Source: Pseudomonadota bacterium (GTDB lineage: Bacteria; Pseudomonadota; Gammaproteobacteria; Xanthomonadales; Rhodanobacteraceae). From it: DNA of 23,585 nt. The DNA lies in assembly GCA_018241165.1 (NCBI GenBank), contig JAFEEK010000470.1:1-23585 (forward strand), written 5' to 3'. Under the pieces are notes generated by a model that saw only the letters and a program-made list of their open reading frames with translations, searched no databases and had not been told where the DNA came from. Shown here piece by piece: positions 1 through 5,984 of this stretch. Position numbers and translations under genes: made by a program. Positions within the stretch are counted from its first letter, which is position 1; the number at the start of each line of letters is the position of its first letter.

Positions 1-291
1 CCGGGCACGGCGGCGGACCTGGGCGTCGGCGATCCGTTCGACGCCGGCCAGAACATCCGCGGCGGCGCCGATTACCTGGCGCAGTTGCTCAAGCAGTTCA
101 ACGGCGACGAGAAGCTCGCCACGGCCGCCTACAACGCCGGGCCGCAGAACGTGGCCAAGTACAAGGGCGTGCCGCCGTTCGACGAAACCCAGCTCTACGT
201 GCAGCGCGTGGCCACGCTGCACCAGCGCTACCGGGATGCGCAAACGCCGCCGGCCGTGGCCGCGGCCGCTGCGCCCGCGCCGCGTTCGTGA
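1..291 (+). CDS. Lytic transglycosylase, C-terminal fragment (5' end outside window)
   Basis: The reading frame is open from base 1 to the TGA at 289-291, giving the last 96 residues of a larger protein. The fragment shows the end of an SLT/goose-lysozyme-type catalytic fold: the stretch NIRGGADYLAQLL, then LATAAYNAGPQNV containing the family's AYNAGP motif, then a YVQRV helix. Such enzymes cleave the MurNAc-GlcNAc bond of peptidoglycan in the periplasm to form 1,6-anhydro-MurNAc ends. The catalytic glutamate and any signal peptide lie upstream and cannot be seen. The C-terminus is a low-complexity Ala/Pro tail. The gene converges on the protease gene to its right, 20 bases away. The family assignment is secure; the subfamily cannot be judged from this fragment. 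Confidence 0.85.
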   Translation, partial: PGTAADLGVGDPFDAGQNIRGGADYLAQLLKQFNGDEKLATAAYNAGPQNVAKYKGVPPFDETQLYVQRVATLHQRYRDAQTPPAVAAAAAPAPRS

Positions 292-311
292 GCCGCAGGC
301 GTACGCGCCCG

Positions 312-1526
312 TCAGTTTGAGGTTTGTCGTTGCGGGCGTTCTTGCAACGTTGCGCTGAGCGAAAACGGCTGGCCATTGCGTTCACCGGTCAACTCGACCT
401 TGGTGCCGGGCGCCAGGCTTGCTTCGTGATTGCGCAATTCCAGCAGGCTGACGATGGGCTTGCCGTCAAGGGTGAACAGCACATCGCCGGGGCGCAAGCC
501 TGCTTCCGCTGCCGCACTCTTGTCGTAGATGCCGACGACCGCCACGCCATGGTTGGCGCCGGGATTTTGCAGCGCGTGCACGTCGGCGTATTCGGCGCCG
601 AGCCAGCCGCGGATCACGCGGCCGTGGGCGACGATCTGGTCCAGCACCGCCTTGGCCGTGCTCACCGGTATCGCGAAACCGATGCCGATGTTGCCGCCGG
701 ATGGCGAAAACACGTCCGAATTGATGCCGACCAGCTCGCCGTAGGCATTGACCAGGGCGCCGCCGGAATTGCCCTGGTTGATCGCCGCGTCGGTCTGGAT
801 GAAATCCTCGTACGTGGACAAGTTCAACTGGCGGCCCAGTGCGCTGACGATGCCCATCGTCACGGTGCGTCCGAGTCCGAACGGATTGCCGATCGCCAGT
901 ACCACGTCGCCGACGTTCAACGGCGTCTTGTCGGCGATTGCGATGCTGGGCAGGTTGGGTGCGTCGATCTTGAGCACGGCCAGATCCGTGTCGGCGTCGG
1001 TGCCGATCACGCGCGCGCCGATGCTGCTGCCGTCGTAGAGCACGACCTGGATCTGCTCGGCGCCCTGGATCACATGATTGTTGGTCAGCACGTAGCCGTC
1101 GTGGCCGACGATGACGCCGGAGCCCAGGCTCTGCTCGCGGCGCTTGAGCGGCGGCCCGATGATGATGCCCGGGAACATCCGCTGCAGCACCGGGTTGGCG
1201 GGGCGCAGCACTTGCGGGCCGGTGCTGACGATTTTGTTCGCGTAGATGCTCACCACCGCCGGCGCGGCGCGCGCCACGGCCGGCGCGTAGGAAACCGTGA
1301 CCGCATTTTTTTCCGGACTGCTTGCCATGGAATTGCCGTGATCGGGTGCGCTGCGCGCCACCGATGGCGTCGTCGCCGGCGAGCTTGTCGCGACTGGCGC
1401 GGTGCCGAAACGCTGGCGCACGCGTTCGACCAGACGCGGCGACACCAGGCTGATCAAAAAGGCCGCGGCCAGTCCCAGGGTGACGAACTGGCCGACGAAA
1501 AGCAGGGTTCGGTAAAAGGTCTTCAT
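312..1526 (-). CDS. Membrane-anchored DegS/AlgW-like serine protease with one PDZ domain
   Basis: The 404-residue protein starts at ATG 1526. It has one N-terminal membrane segment (about residues 7-28), a Ser/Pro/Ala-rich linker to about 75, a trypsin-like domain and a single PDZ domain (about 305-395). The HtrA triad is visible: His151 in TNNHVIQG, Asp181 in DADTDLAVLKID and Ser254 in NQGNSGGA. One PDZ domain plus an uncleaved anchor matches DegS/AlgW, which initiate regulated cleavage of an anti-sigma factor in the periplasm, rather than soluble two-PDZ DegP. That role is inferred, since no rseA or rpoE homologue is in the window. At about 404 residues it is longer than E. coli DegS, the excess lying in the linker. 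It is divergent from petA across 167 bases. Confidence 0.88.
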   Translation of the reverse strand: MKTFYRTLLFVGQFVTLGLAAAFLISLVSPRLVERVRQRFGTAPVATSSPATTPSVARSAPDHGNSMASSPEKNAVTVSYAPAVARAAPAVVSIYANKIVSTGPQVLRPANPVLQRMFPGIIIGPPLKRREQSLGSGVIVGHDGYVLTNNHVIQGAEQIQVVLYDGSSIGARVIGTDADTDLAVLKIDAPNLPSIAIADKTPLNVGDVVLAIGNPFGLGRTVTMGIVSALGRQLNLSTYEDFIQTDAAINQGNSGGALVNAYGELVGINSDVFSPSGGNIGIGFAIPVSTAKAVLDQIVAHGRVIRGWLGAEYADVHALQNPGANHGVAVVGIYDKSAAAEAGLRPGDVLFTLDGKPIVSLLELRNHEASLAPGTKVELTGERNGQPFSLSATLQERPQRQTSN

Positions 1527-1590
1527 GCACGATCCGGATGCGAAAACGGCGCGCGCCGGCGGTTCCGGCGCTCACGCGGCATAGGCTACA

Positions 1591-1619
1591 TTGTTTGCGG
1601 CCGATGCGTTCGCTAAACT
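1591..1619 (+). promoter_or_regulatory. Candidate sigma70 promoter of petABC
   Basis: TTGTTT (1591-1596) is separated by exactly 17 bases from TAAACT (1614-1619). Transcription would start near 1626, leaving a leader of about 68 bases before the petA ATG. This is the best hexamer pair I see in the divergent region. It is called by eye only. Confidence 0.45.
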
Positions 1620-1630
1620 AGCGCAGTTTT

Positions 1631-1654
1631 GCGGATCGCCACCGAGCGATCCGC
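1631..1654 (+). promoter_or_regulatory. Perfect 9-bp inverted repeat in the petABC leader
   Basis: GCGGATCGC (1631-1639) is the exact reverse complement of GCGATCCGC (1646-1654), with a 6-base loop CACCGA between them. It lies directly after the predicted promoter, so it would form a hairpin at the extreme 5' end of the transcript or act as a DNA operator. No T-run follows, so it is not a rho-independent terminator. Confidence 0.6.
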
Positions 1655-1693
1655 TACGTTGCGAAACCTGGGCAGGAACAATCGGAGTGCCGG

Positions 1694-2293
1694 ATGGCCA
1701 ATGAAGTCGTGGATCCCGGACGCCGCCGCTTTCTCACCGCGACGACGTCGGTCGTCGGCGCCGTGGGAGTCGTGTGCGCGGCAGTGCCTTTCATCAAGAG
1801 TTGGGAGCCCAGCGCGCGCGCCAAGGCGGCGGGTGCGCCGGTCATGGCGGACATCGGCAAGATCGAGGCCGGGCAGAAGGTCTCGTTCGGCTGGCGCGGC
1901 ATGCCCGTGTTCGTGGTCAACCGCACGCCGCAGCAATTGGCTACCCTGCCCGAAGTCGACGCCCGGCTGAAGGATCCCAAGAGCGACAACGCCGACCAGC
2001 AGCCGGCCTACGCGAAGAATGAAAACCGCTCGATCAAGCCCGAATGGCTGGTCGTGATCGGCATCTGCACGCATCTGGGCTGTTCGCCGGAATACTACGG
2101 AGTGGTCAAACCCGAACCGTTCGATCCGGACTGGAAGGGCGGTTTCTTCTGTCCCTGCCACAAGTCGCGCTACGACATCGCCGGCCGTGTTTATGACGGC
2201 GTGCCTGCGCCGGCCAACCTGCAGGTGCCGCCGTACCATTTCGTTTCCGACACCCTGATCCAGATTGGTGTCGATCCGCAGGGAGCCGCGTGA
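1694..2293 (+). CDS. petA: Ubiquinol-cytochrome c reductase, Rieske iron-sulfur subunit
   Basis: The 199-residue protein carries the [2Fe-2S] Rieske subunit of the cytochrome bc1 complex, which takes the first electron from ubiquinol and passes it to cytochrome c1. The N-terminus has a twin-arginine signal (GRRRFLTA, residues 9-16) followed by a hydrophobic segment (about 17-33) that stays as the membrane anchor, as expected for Tat-exported Rieske proteins. Box 1 is CTHLGC (125-130) and box 2 is CPCHKS (153-158). By homology Cys125, His127, Cys153 and His156 bind the cluster, and Cys130 and Cys155 form the disulfide. A GGAG sequence six bases before ATG 1694 supports the start. The stop overlaps the petB start by one base (TGATG), so the genes are probably translationally coupled. 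Confidence 0.97.
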   Translation: MANEVVDPGRRRFLTATTSVVGAVGVVCAAVPFIKSWEPSARAKAAGAPVMADIGKIEAGQKVSFGWRGMPVFVVNRTPQQLATLPEVDARLKDPKSDNADQQPAYAKNENRSIKPEWLVVIGICTHLGCSPEYYGVVKPEPFDPDWKGGFFCPCHKSRYDIAGRVYDGVPAPANLQVPPYHFVSDTLIQIGVDPQGAA

Positions 2294-3600
2294 TGGCGAC
2301 GACACCCGTACGCATCCAACCCAAGAACCGCGTGCTCGCCTGGATCGAGGAGCGCCTGCCGATCCTGTCCTTCCTGTCCTCGCACACCAGCGAGTACTAC
2401 GCGCCGAAGAATTTCAATTTCTGGTACTACTTCGGCTCGCTCGCGCTGCTGATCCTGGTCAACCAGATCGTCACCGGCATCTTCCTGACCATGTTCTACA
2501 AGCCCGGCGCGGACACCGCGTTCGCCTCGGTCGAGTACATCATGCGCGACGTCGACTGGGGCTGGCTGATCCGCTACATGCACGAAGTCGGCGCCTCGAT
2601 GTTCTTCATCGTCGTCTACCTGCACATGTTCCGTGGACTGATGTACGGCTCGTACAAGAAGCCGCGCGAACTGGTGTGGATCCTCGGCATGCTGATCTTC
2701 CTTGCGCTGATGGCCGAGGCGTTCATGGGCTACGTGCTGCCGTGGGGCAACATGAGCTTCTGGGGCGCGAAAGTGATCATCTCGTTGTTCGGCGCGGTGC
2801 CGTGGATCGGCGATGCGCTGGTGCAATGGATCATGGGCGACTACAACCCGGCCGACGCCACGCTCAACCGCTTCTTCTCGCTGCACGTGATCGCGCTGCC
2901 GCTGGTGCTGCTGCTGCTCGTGGTGCTGCACCTGGCCGCGCTGCACGAAGTCGGATCGAACAATCCGGACGGCGTGGAAATCAAGAAGGGCCCGAAGGGC
3001 AGCCGCTTCGGCGCCGACAAGCCCGCCGATGGCATTCCGTTCCATCCGTACTACACGGTCAAGGATCTGTTCGGCGTTGGTTTCTTCCTGATCATCTGCG
3101 CCTTCATCATCTTCTTCGAGCCGACCGTGGGCGGCTGGTTCCTCGAAAAAGACAACTTCATCCCGGCCAATGCGCTGGTGACGCCGGCGGACATCAAGCC
3201 AGTGTGGTACTTCACGCCGTTCTATGCGGTCGTGCGCATGATCCCGGCCAAGCTGCCCGGCGTGATCGTCATGTTCCTGAGCATTGCCGTGCTGTTCGTG
3301 GTGCCGTGGCTGGATCGCGGGCACGTGAAGTCGGTGCGTTATCGCGGCCTGGGCTACAAGATCGGCCTCGGCCTGTTCGCGCTGTCGTTCCTGATGCTCG
3401 GCGCGGTCGGCGCGGGATTGACCACCGAATACATCCCGGTATTTTTCGGCGCGGCAGCCAATGTGACCACGATCGAAAATTTCTTCGGTCGCTTCTGGCT
3501 GTTCATTTACTTCGCGTGCTTCCTGGCCTTGTGGGCCTATACCTATTTCGGCTGGGAAAAGACCAAGCCGGTGCCGGAGCGGGTAACGACCCATGACTAA
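2293..3600 (+). CDS. petB: Cytochrome b subunit of the bc1 complex
   Basis: This 435-residue integral membrane subunit holds both b hemes and the Qo and Qi quinone sites. The heme-ligand histidines are His97 and His111 in helix B, and His198 and His213 in helix D. Helix D has 14 residues between its histidines, one more than in mitochondrial and alphaproteobacterial cytochrome b. The Qo-site PEWY motif reads PVWY (303-306). The N-terminal four-helix part and the C-terminal part are fused in one chain, as in proteobacterial bc1. I chose ATG 2293, which shares one base with the petA stop; GTG 2290 is an in-frame alternative. The 3' end overlaps petC by eight bases. Confidence 0.97.
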   Translation: MATTPVRIQPKNRVLAWIEERLPILSFLSSHTSEYYAPKNFNFWYYFGSLALLILVNQIVTGIFLTMFYKPGADTAFASVEYIMRDVDWGWLIRYMHEVGASMFFIVVYLHMFRGLMYGSYKKPRELVWILGMLIFLALMAEAFMGYVLPWGNMSFWGAKVIISLFGAVPWIGDALVQWIMGDYNPADATLNRFFSLHVIALPLVLLLLVVLHLAALHEVGSNNPDGVEIKKGPKGSRFGADKPADGIPFHPYYTVKDLFGVGFFLIICAFIIFFEPTVGGWFLEKDNFIPANALVTPADIKPVWYFTPFYAVVRMIPAKLPGVIVMFLSIAVLFVVPWLDRGHVKSVRYRGLGYKIGLGLFALSFLMLGAVGAGLTTEYIPVFFGAAANVTTIENFFGRFWLFIYFACFLALWAYTYFGWEKTKPVPERVTTHD

Positions 3601-4378
3601 GCCAACCGTACGTCTTCTATTTGCCCGGGCGACCGTCGTCGCGGCCGCTTCGCTGCTTGTTGCCGGCACCTGTTTTGCCGAGGAAGGCGCAGGCCTGCAG
3701 GAATCCGGCGCGCGCGTCACCAACATCGCTTCGCTGCAAAGCGGCGCACGCACGTTCTTCAACTACTGCGCCGGCTGCCATTCCCTCAAGTACATGCGCT
3801 ATTCGCGCATCGCGCAGGACCTGCAGCTGACCGACGACGAAGTGCTCAAGAACTTCGCTCCCGCCGGCGCCAAGGCCGGCGATCTGGTGGTATCGAGCAT
3901 GCCGTCCCATCCGGCGGTCGGCGACCAGCCTGCGCAGGGCGCCGACGCCTGGTTCGGCAAGGAACCGCCCGATCTGTCGCTGGAAGTTCGCGCCAAGGGT
4001 GCCGACTGGGTCTACACCTACCTCAAGTCGTTCTATGTCGATCCGTCGCGGCCAGTGGGCTGGAACAACACCGTGTTCGCAAATGCGTCGATGCCGTTCC
4101 CGCTGTGGGAGTTGCAGGGCGTGCAGACGCCGGTTTACGCGCCGGCCAAGCCGGGCGAGGACGCGGCCGTGGAAAAACTCGTCCTGTCCACGCCGGGCAA
4201 GCTCACGCCGGCCCAGTACGACGACACCGTACGCGATTTGACCGCTTTCCTCGAGTACACCAGCGAGCCGGCGGCGTTGCAGCGCCACTCCATCGCTGTT
4301 TGGGTACTGTTCTATCTCGCTTTTTTCACCCTGCTGGCGTATTTGCTCAAGCGCGAATACTGGAAAGACGTGCATTGA
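3593..4378 (+). CDS. petC: Cytochrome c1 of the bc1 complex
   Basis: The 261-residue protein carries an N-terminal Sec signal peptide ending near residue 29 (TCFA/EE) and a single c-type heme site CAGCH (59-63). The likely axial methionine is Met167 in NASMPFP. A C-terminal membrane anchor spans about 233-252, followed by a short basic tail. The heme domain sits in the periplasm, accepts the electron from the Rieske cluster and reduces a soluble or membrane cytochrome c. The ATG at 3593 lies inside the end of petB (ATGACTAA), so the third subunit is coupled to the second. At 261 residues it is ordinary for the gamma- and betaproteobacterial family. Confidence 0.96.
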   Translation: MTKPTVRLLFARATVVAAASLLVAGTCFAEEGAGLQESGARVTNIASLQSGARTFFNYCAGCHSLKYMRYSRIAQDLQLTDDEVLKNFAPAGAKAGDLVVSSMPSHPAVGDQPAQGADAWFGKEPPDLSLEVRAKGADWVYTYLKSFYVDPSRPVGWNNTVFANASMPFPLWELQGVQTPVYAPAKPGEDAAVEKLVLSTPGKLTPAQYDDTVRDLTAFLEYTSEPAALQRHSIAVWVLFYLAFFTLLAYLLKREYWKDVH

Positions 4379-4398
4379 GGCCGGTCGGTTCGTGACTG

Positions 4399-4417
4399 CC
4401 CCTTGCTAAGCGAGGGG
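4399..4417 (+). promoter_or_regulatory. Short hairpin between petC and sspA
   Basis: CCCCTTGC (4399-4406) pairs with GCGAGGGG (4410-4417) across a TAA loop, with one G-T wobble. Only TAAGTTTG follows, so a strong intrinsic terminator is not supported. It could be a weak terminator, a processing site between the pet and ssp messages, or a protected 3' end. Confidence 0.4.
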
Positions 4418-4431
4418 TAAGTTTGTACAAG
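4403..4431 (+). promoter_or_regulatory. Candidate sigma70 promoter of sspAB
   Basis: TTGCTA (4403-4408) and TACAAG (4426-4431) are spaced by 17 bases, each matching consensus at four of six positions. Transcription would start near 4438, about 36 bases before the chosen sspA start. The -35 element overlaps the preceding hairpin. Confidence 0.35.
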
Positions 4432-4473
4432 GGAAGGATGGCAGGCAGCCAGTCGCCTGAGGGGGCGTTTCCC

Positions 4474-5100
4474 ATGGCCGTGAGTCAACGATCGCGCACC
4501 ATCCTGACCCTGTATTCGTCCAATGACGACGTGCAGTGCCACCGCGTGCGCCTGGTGCTGGCCGCCAAAGGCGTGGTTTACGACCTGGTGCCGGTGACGG
4601 CCAAGAACACGCCGGAAGACCTGCTCGACCTGAATCCCTACAACTCGGTGCCGACCCTGGCCGATCGCGACCTCGTGCTCTACGACACCGGGGTGATCTG
4701 CGAATACCTCGACGAGCGCTATCCGCATCCGCCGCTGATGCCGGTCGATCCGCTGTCGCGCGCGCGCCTGCGCCTGGCTACCGTGCGCATCGAGCGCGAC
4801 TGGCTGCCGTATGTGGCGCAGATCCATGCCGGCGGACGCCCGGCCGACACCGCGCGCAAGCGCCTGCGCGAGGCCCTGATCGCGGCGGTGCCGCTGTTCA
4901 AGGCCGCCAAGTTCTTCCTCAATCCGGAACTCTCGCTTGCCGATTGCGCGCTGGCGCCGTTGATCTGGCGCCTGCCGAGCCTGGGCGTCGCCCTGCCGCG
5001 CGAGGCGCATGTGATCATCGAATACGGCGAACGCATATTCCGCAATCCCGGTTTCACGCGCAGCCTGACACCCGAAGAAAAGCTCCTGCGCGAACCATGA
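4474..5100 (+). CDS. sspA: Stringent starvation protein A (GST-fold RNA polymerase-associated regulator)
   Basis: The protein has a thioredoxin-like N-terminal part (about 8-85) containing LTLYSSNDDVQCHRVR and NSVPTL, then an all-helical GST-type C-terminal domain (about 95-200). SspA proteins bind RNA polymerase and affect stationary-phase, acid-stress and virulence transcription; they are not active glutathione transferases. Three in-frame starts exist. I chose ATG 4474 (208 residues) because GAGGGGG lies eight bases upstream and family members begin shortly before the LTLYS strand. ATG 4438 and TTG 4423 would add residues with no family counterpart. Placement directly after petABC and overlap with sspB (ATGA) is a known gamma/betaproteobacterial arrangement. 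Confidence 0.93.
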   Translation: MAVSQRSRTILTLYSSNDDVQCHRVRLVLAAKGVVYDLVPVTAKNTPEDLLDLNPYNSVPTLADRDLVLYDTGVICEYLDERYPHPPLMPVDPLSRARLRLATVRIERDWLPYVAQIHAGGRPADTARKRLREALIAAVPLFKAAKFFLNPELSLADCALAPLIWRLPSLGVALPREAHVIIEYGERIFRNPGFTRSLTPEEKLLREP

Positions 5101-5507
5101 GCAGCGTCGGCATGACATCCAACCGCCCGTACCTGCTGCGGGCGATGTACGACTGGATCAGCGACAACGGCCTGACTCCGTATATCCTCGTCGATGCTGC
5201 GGCGCCCGGCGTGCAGGTGCCGCCGGGCTCGGTGAAGGATGGACGCGTCGTGCTCAACGTCGCCGCGCGCGCCGTGGCAAAGCTCGAACTAGGCATGGAC
5301 AAGGTGTCCTTCCTCGCGCGTTTTTCCGGCGTCAGCCGCATCGTCGAGGCGCCGATGCACGCGATCCTGGCGATCTACGCGCACGAGAACGGGCAGGGCA
5401 TGATGTTCCCGGCCGAAAACGCGTCGCCGCAACCGCCGAGCGCCGATGTTGCCGCTGCTGCCACGGCGCCGGCAAAGAAAGGCAATCACCTGCGCGTGGT
5501 GAAATAG
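5097..5507 (+). CDS. sspB: ClpXP adaptor SspB (stringent starvation protein B)
   Basis: The 136-residue protein starts at ATG 5097, inside the sspA stop (ATGA). ATG 5112 is a second possible start. The folded domain (about 7-105) has the family features: RPYLLRAMYDWI, TPYILVDA, LNVAARAV and an ending near MHAILAIYAHENGQGM. It binds the ssrA tag on stalled-ribosome products and delivers them to ClpXP. A flexible Ala/Pro-rich linker follows and the protein ends in GNHLRVVK, which resembles the short C-terminal ClpX-docking tail (a basic/hydrophobic LRVVK-type peptide) known in SspB. The gene ends one base before the stop of a convergent gene. Confidence 0.95.
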   Translation: MSSVGMTSNRPYLLRAMYDWISDNGLTPYILVDAAAPGVQVPPGSVKDGRVVLNVAARAVAKLELGMDKVSFLARFSGVSRIVEAPMHAILAIYAHENGQGMMFPAENASPQPPSADVAAAATAPAKKGNHLRVVK

Positions 5508-5508
5508 G

Positions 5509-5874
5509 TCAGTGCAGCGTCCGCTGCGGGCGCATCTCGATCACGTTGCCCGACGGCGCCGGTGTCGCAACATCGAGGTTCGGCAAATCCCACGAAACGA
5601 TGTCGCCGTCGAGCAGGTTCAGGCTGCCGCGCTGGCGGTCTGCGCCGTCGACGCTGACCTCGAAGCCATAGCAACGCTCCAGGCGCAGGCCTTCGCCGGG
5701 CACCCGGCGCAGGCGCAGGCGGCGCACCGCCACGGTTTCGTCCAGCAATTGCATGCCGGCGCGGGTACACAGCCCGCGCGCCAGTTCGCGCGCGCGCTCG
5801 CGGGCGCGCAAGGCGTTTTGCCATGTCCACAATCCGGCGAGCACCAGTACCATCGGCAGCAGGGATTCGACCAT
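5509..5874 (-). CDS. Small DUF3301-type membrane protein
   Basis: The 121-residue protein begins with a hydrophobic segment (about residues 3-18) followed by a basic helix containing ARERARELA, then a basic soluble domain with LLDETVAVRRLRLRR, a conserved-looking RCYGFEVSVDG and a short C-terminal tail. This order matches DUF3301 proteins of gammaproteobacteria, whose function is not known to me. I chose ATG 5874, which places the membrane segment at the very N-terminus as in relatives. A TTG at 5904 would add ten residues. No clear ribosome binding site is visible for either. It is convergent with sspB and divergent from the kinase gene. Confidence 0.7.
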   Translation of the reverse strand: MVESLLPMVLVLAGLWTWQNALRARERARELARGLCTRAGMQLLDETVAVRRLRLRRVPGEGLRLERCYGFEVSVDGADRQRGSLNLLDGDIVSWDLPNLDVATPAPSGNVIEMRPQRTLH

Positions 5875-5948
5875 GCGACGAGTGTGCGGGCGCGATCGCG
5901 GCAAAACAAGTGCGCGGCAGTTGCATGCCCCGCGCGGGCCGGATTCGC

Positions 5949-5954
5949 TACAAT
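5949..5954 (+). promoter_or_regulatory. Candidate -10 element of the kinase gene
   Basis: TACAAT lies 31 bases before the GTG start, inside the 110-base divergent region. No good -35 hexamer sits 16-18 bases upstream; TTGCAT at 5921-5926 is 22 bases away. The same GCTACAAT string recurs before grxD in this window, which gives modest support. Confidence 0.35.
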
Positions 5955-5984
5955 GCCGCTTCCCCCGTGCGGCGAGAACGGCGT

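Noticed and set aside
2191..3762. Minus-strand open frame across petB
   Set aside because: Opposite an unmistakable cytochrome b; the translation is His/Glu/Arg-rich and lacks any known fold.
4423..4473. Earlier starts for sspA at TTG 4423 and ATG 4438
   Set aside because: The extra residues have no family counterpart and only ATG 4474 has a strong, correctly spaced ribosome binding site.
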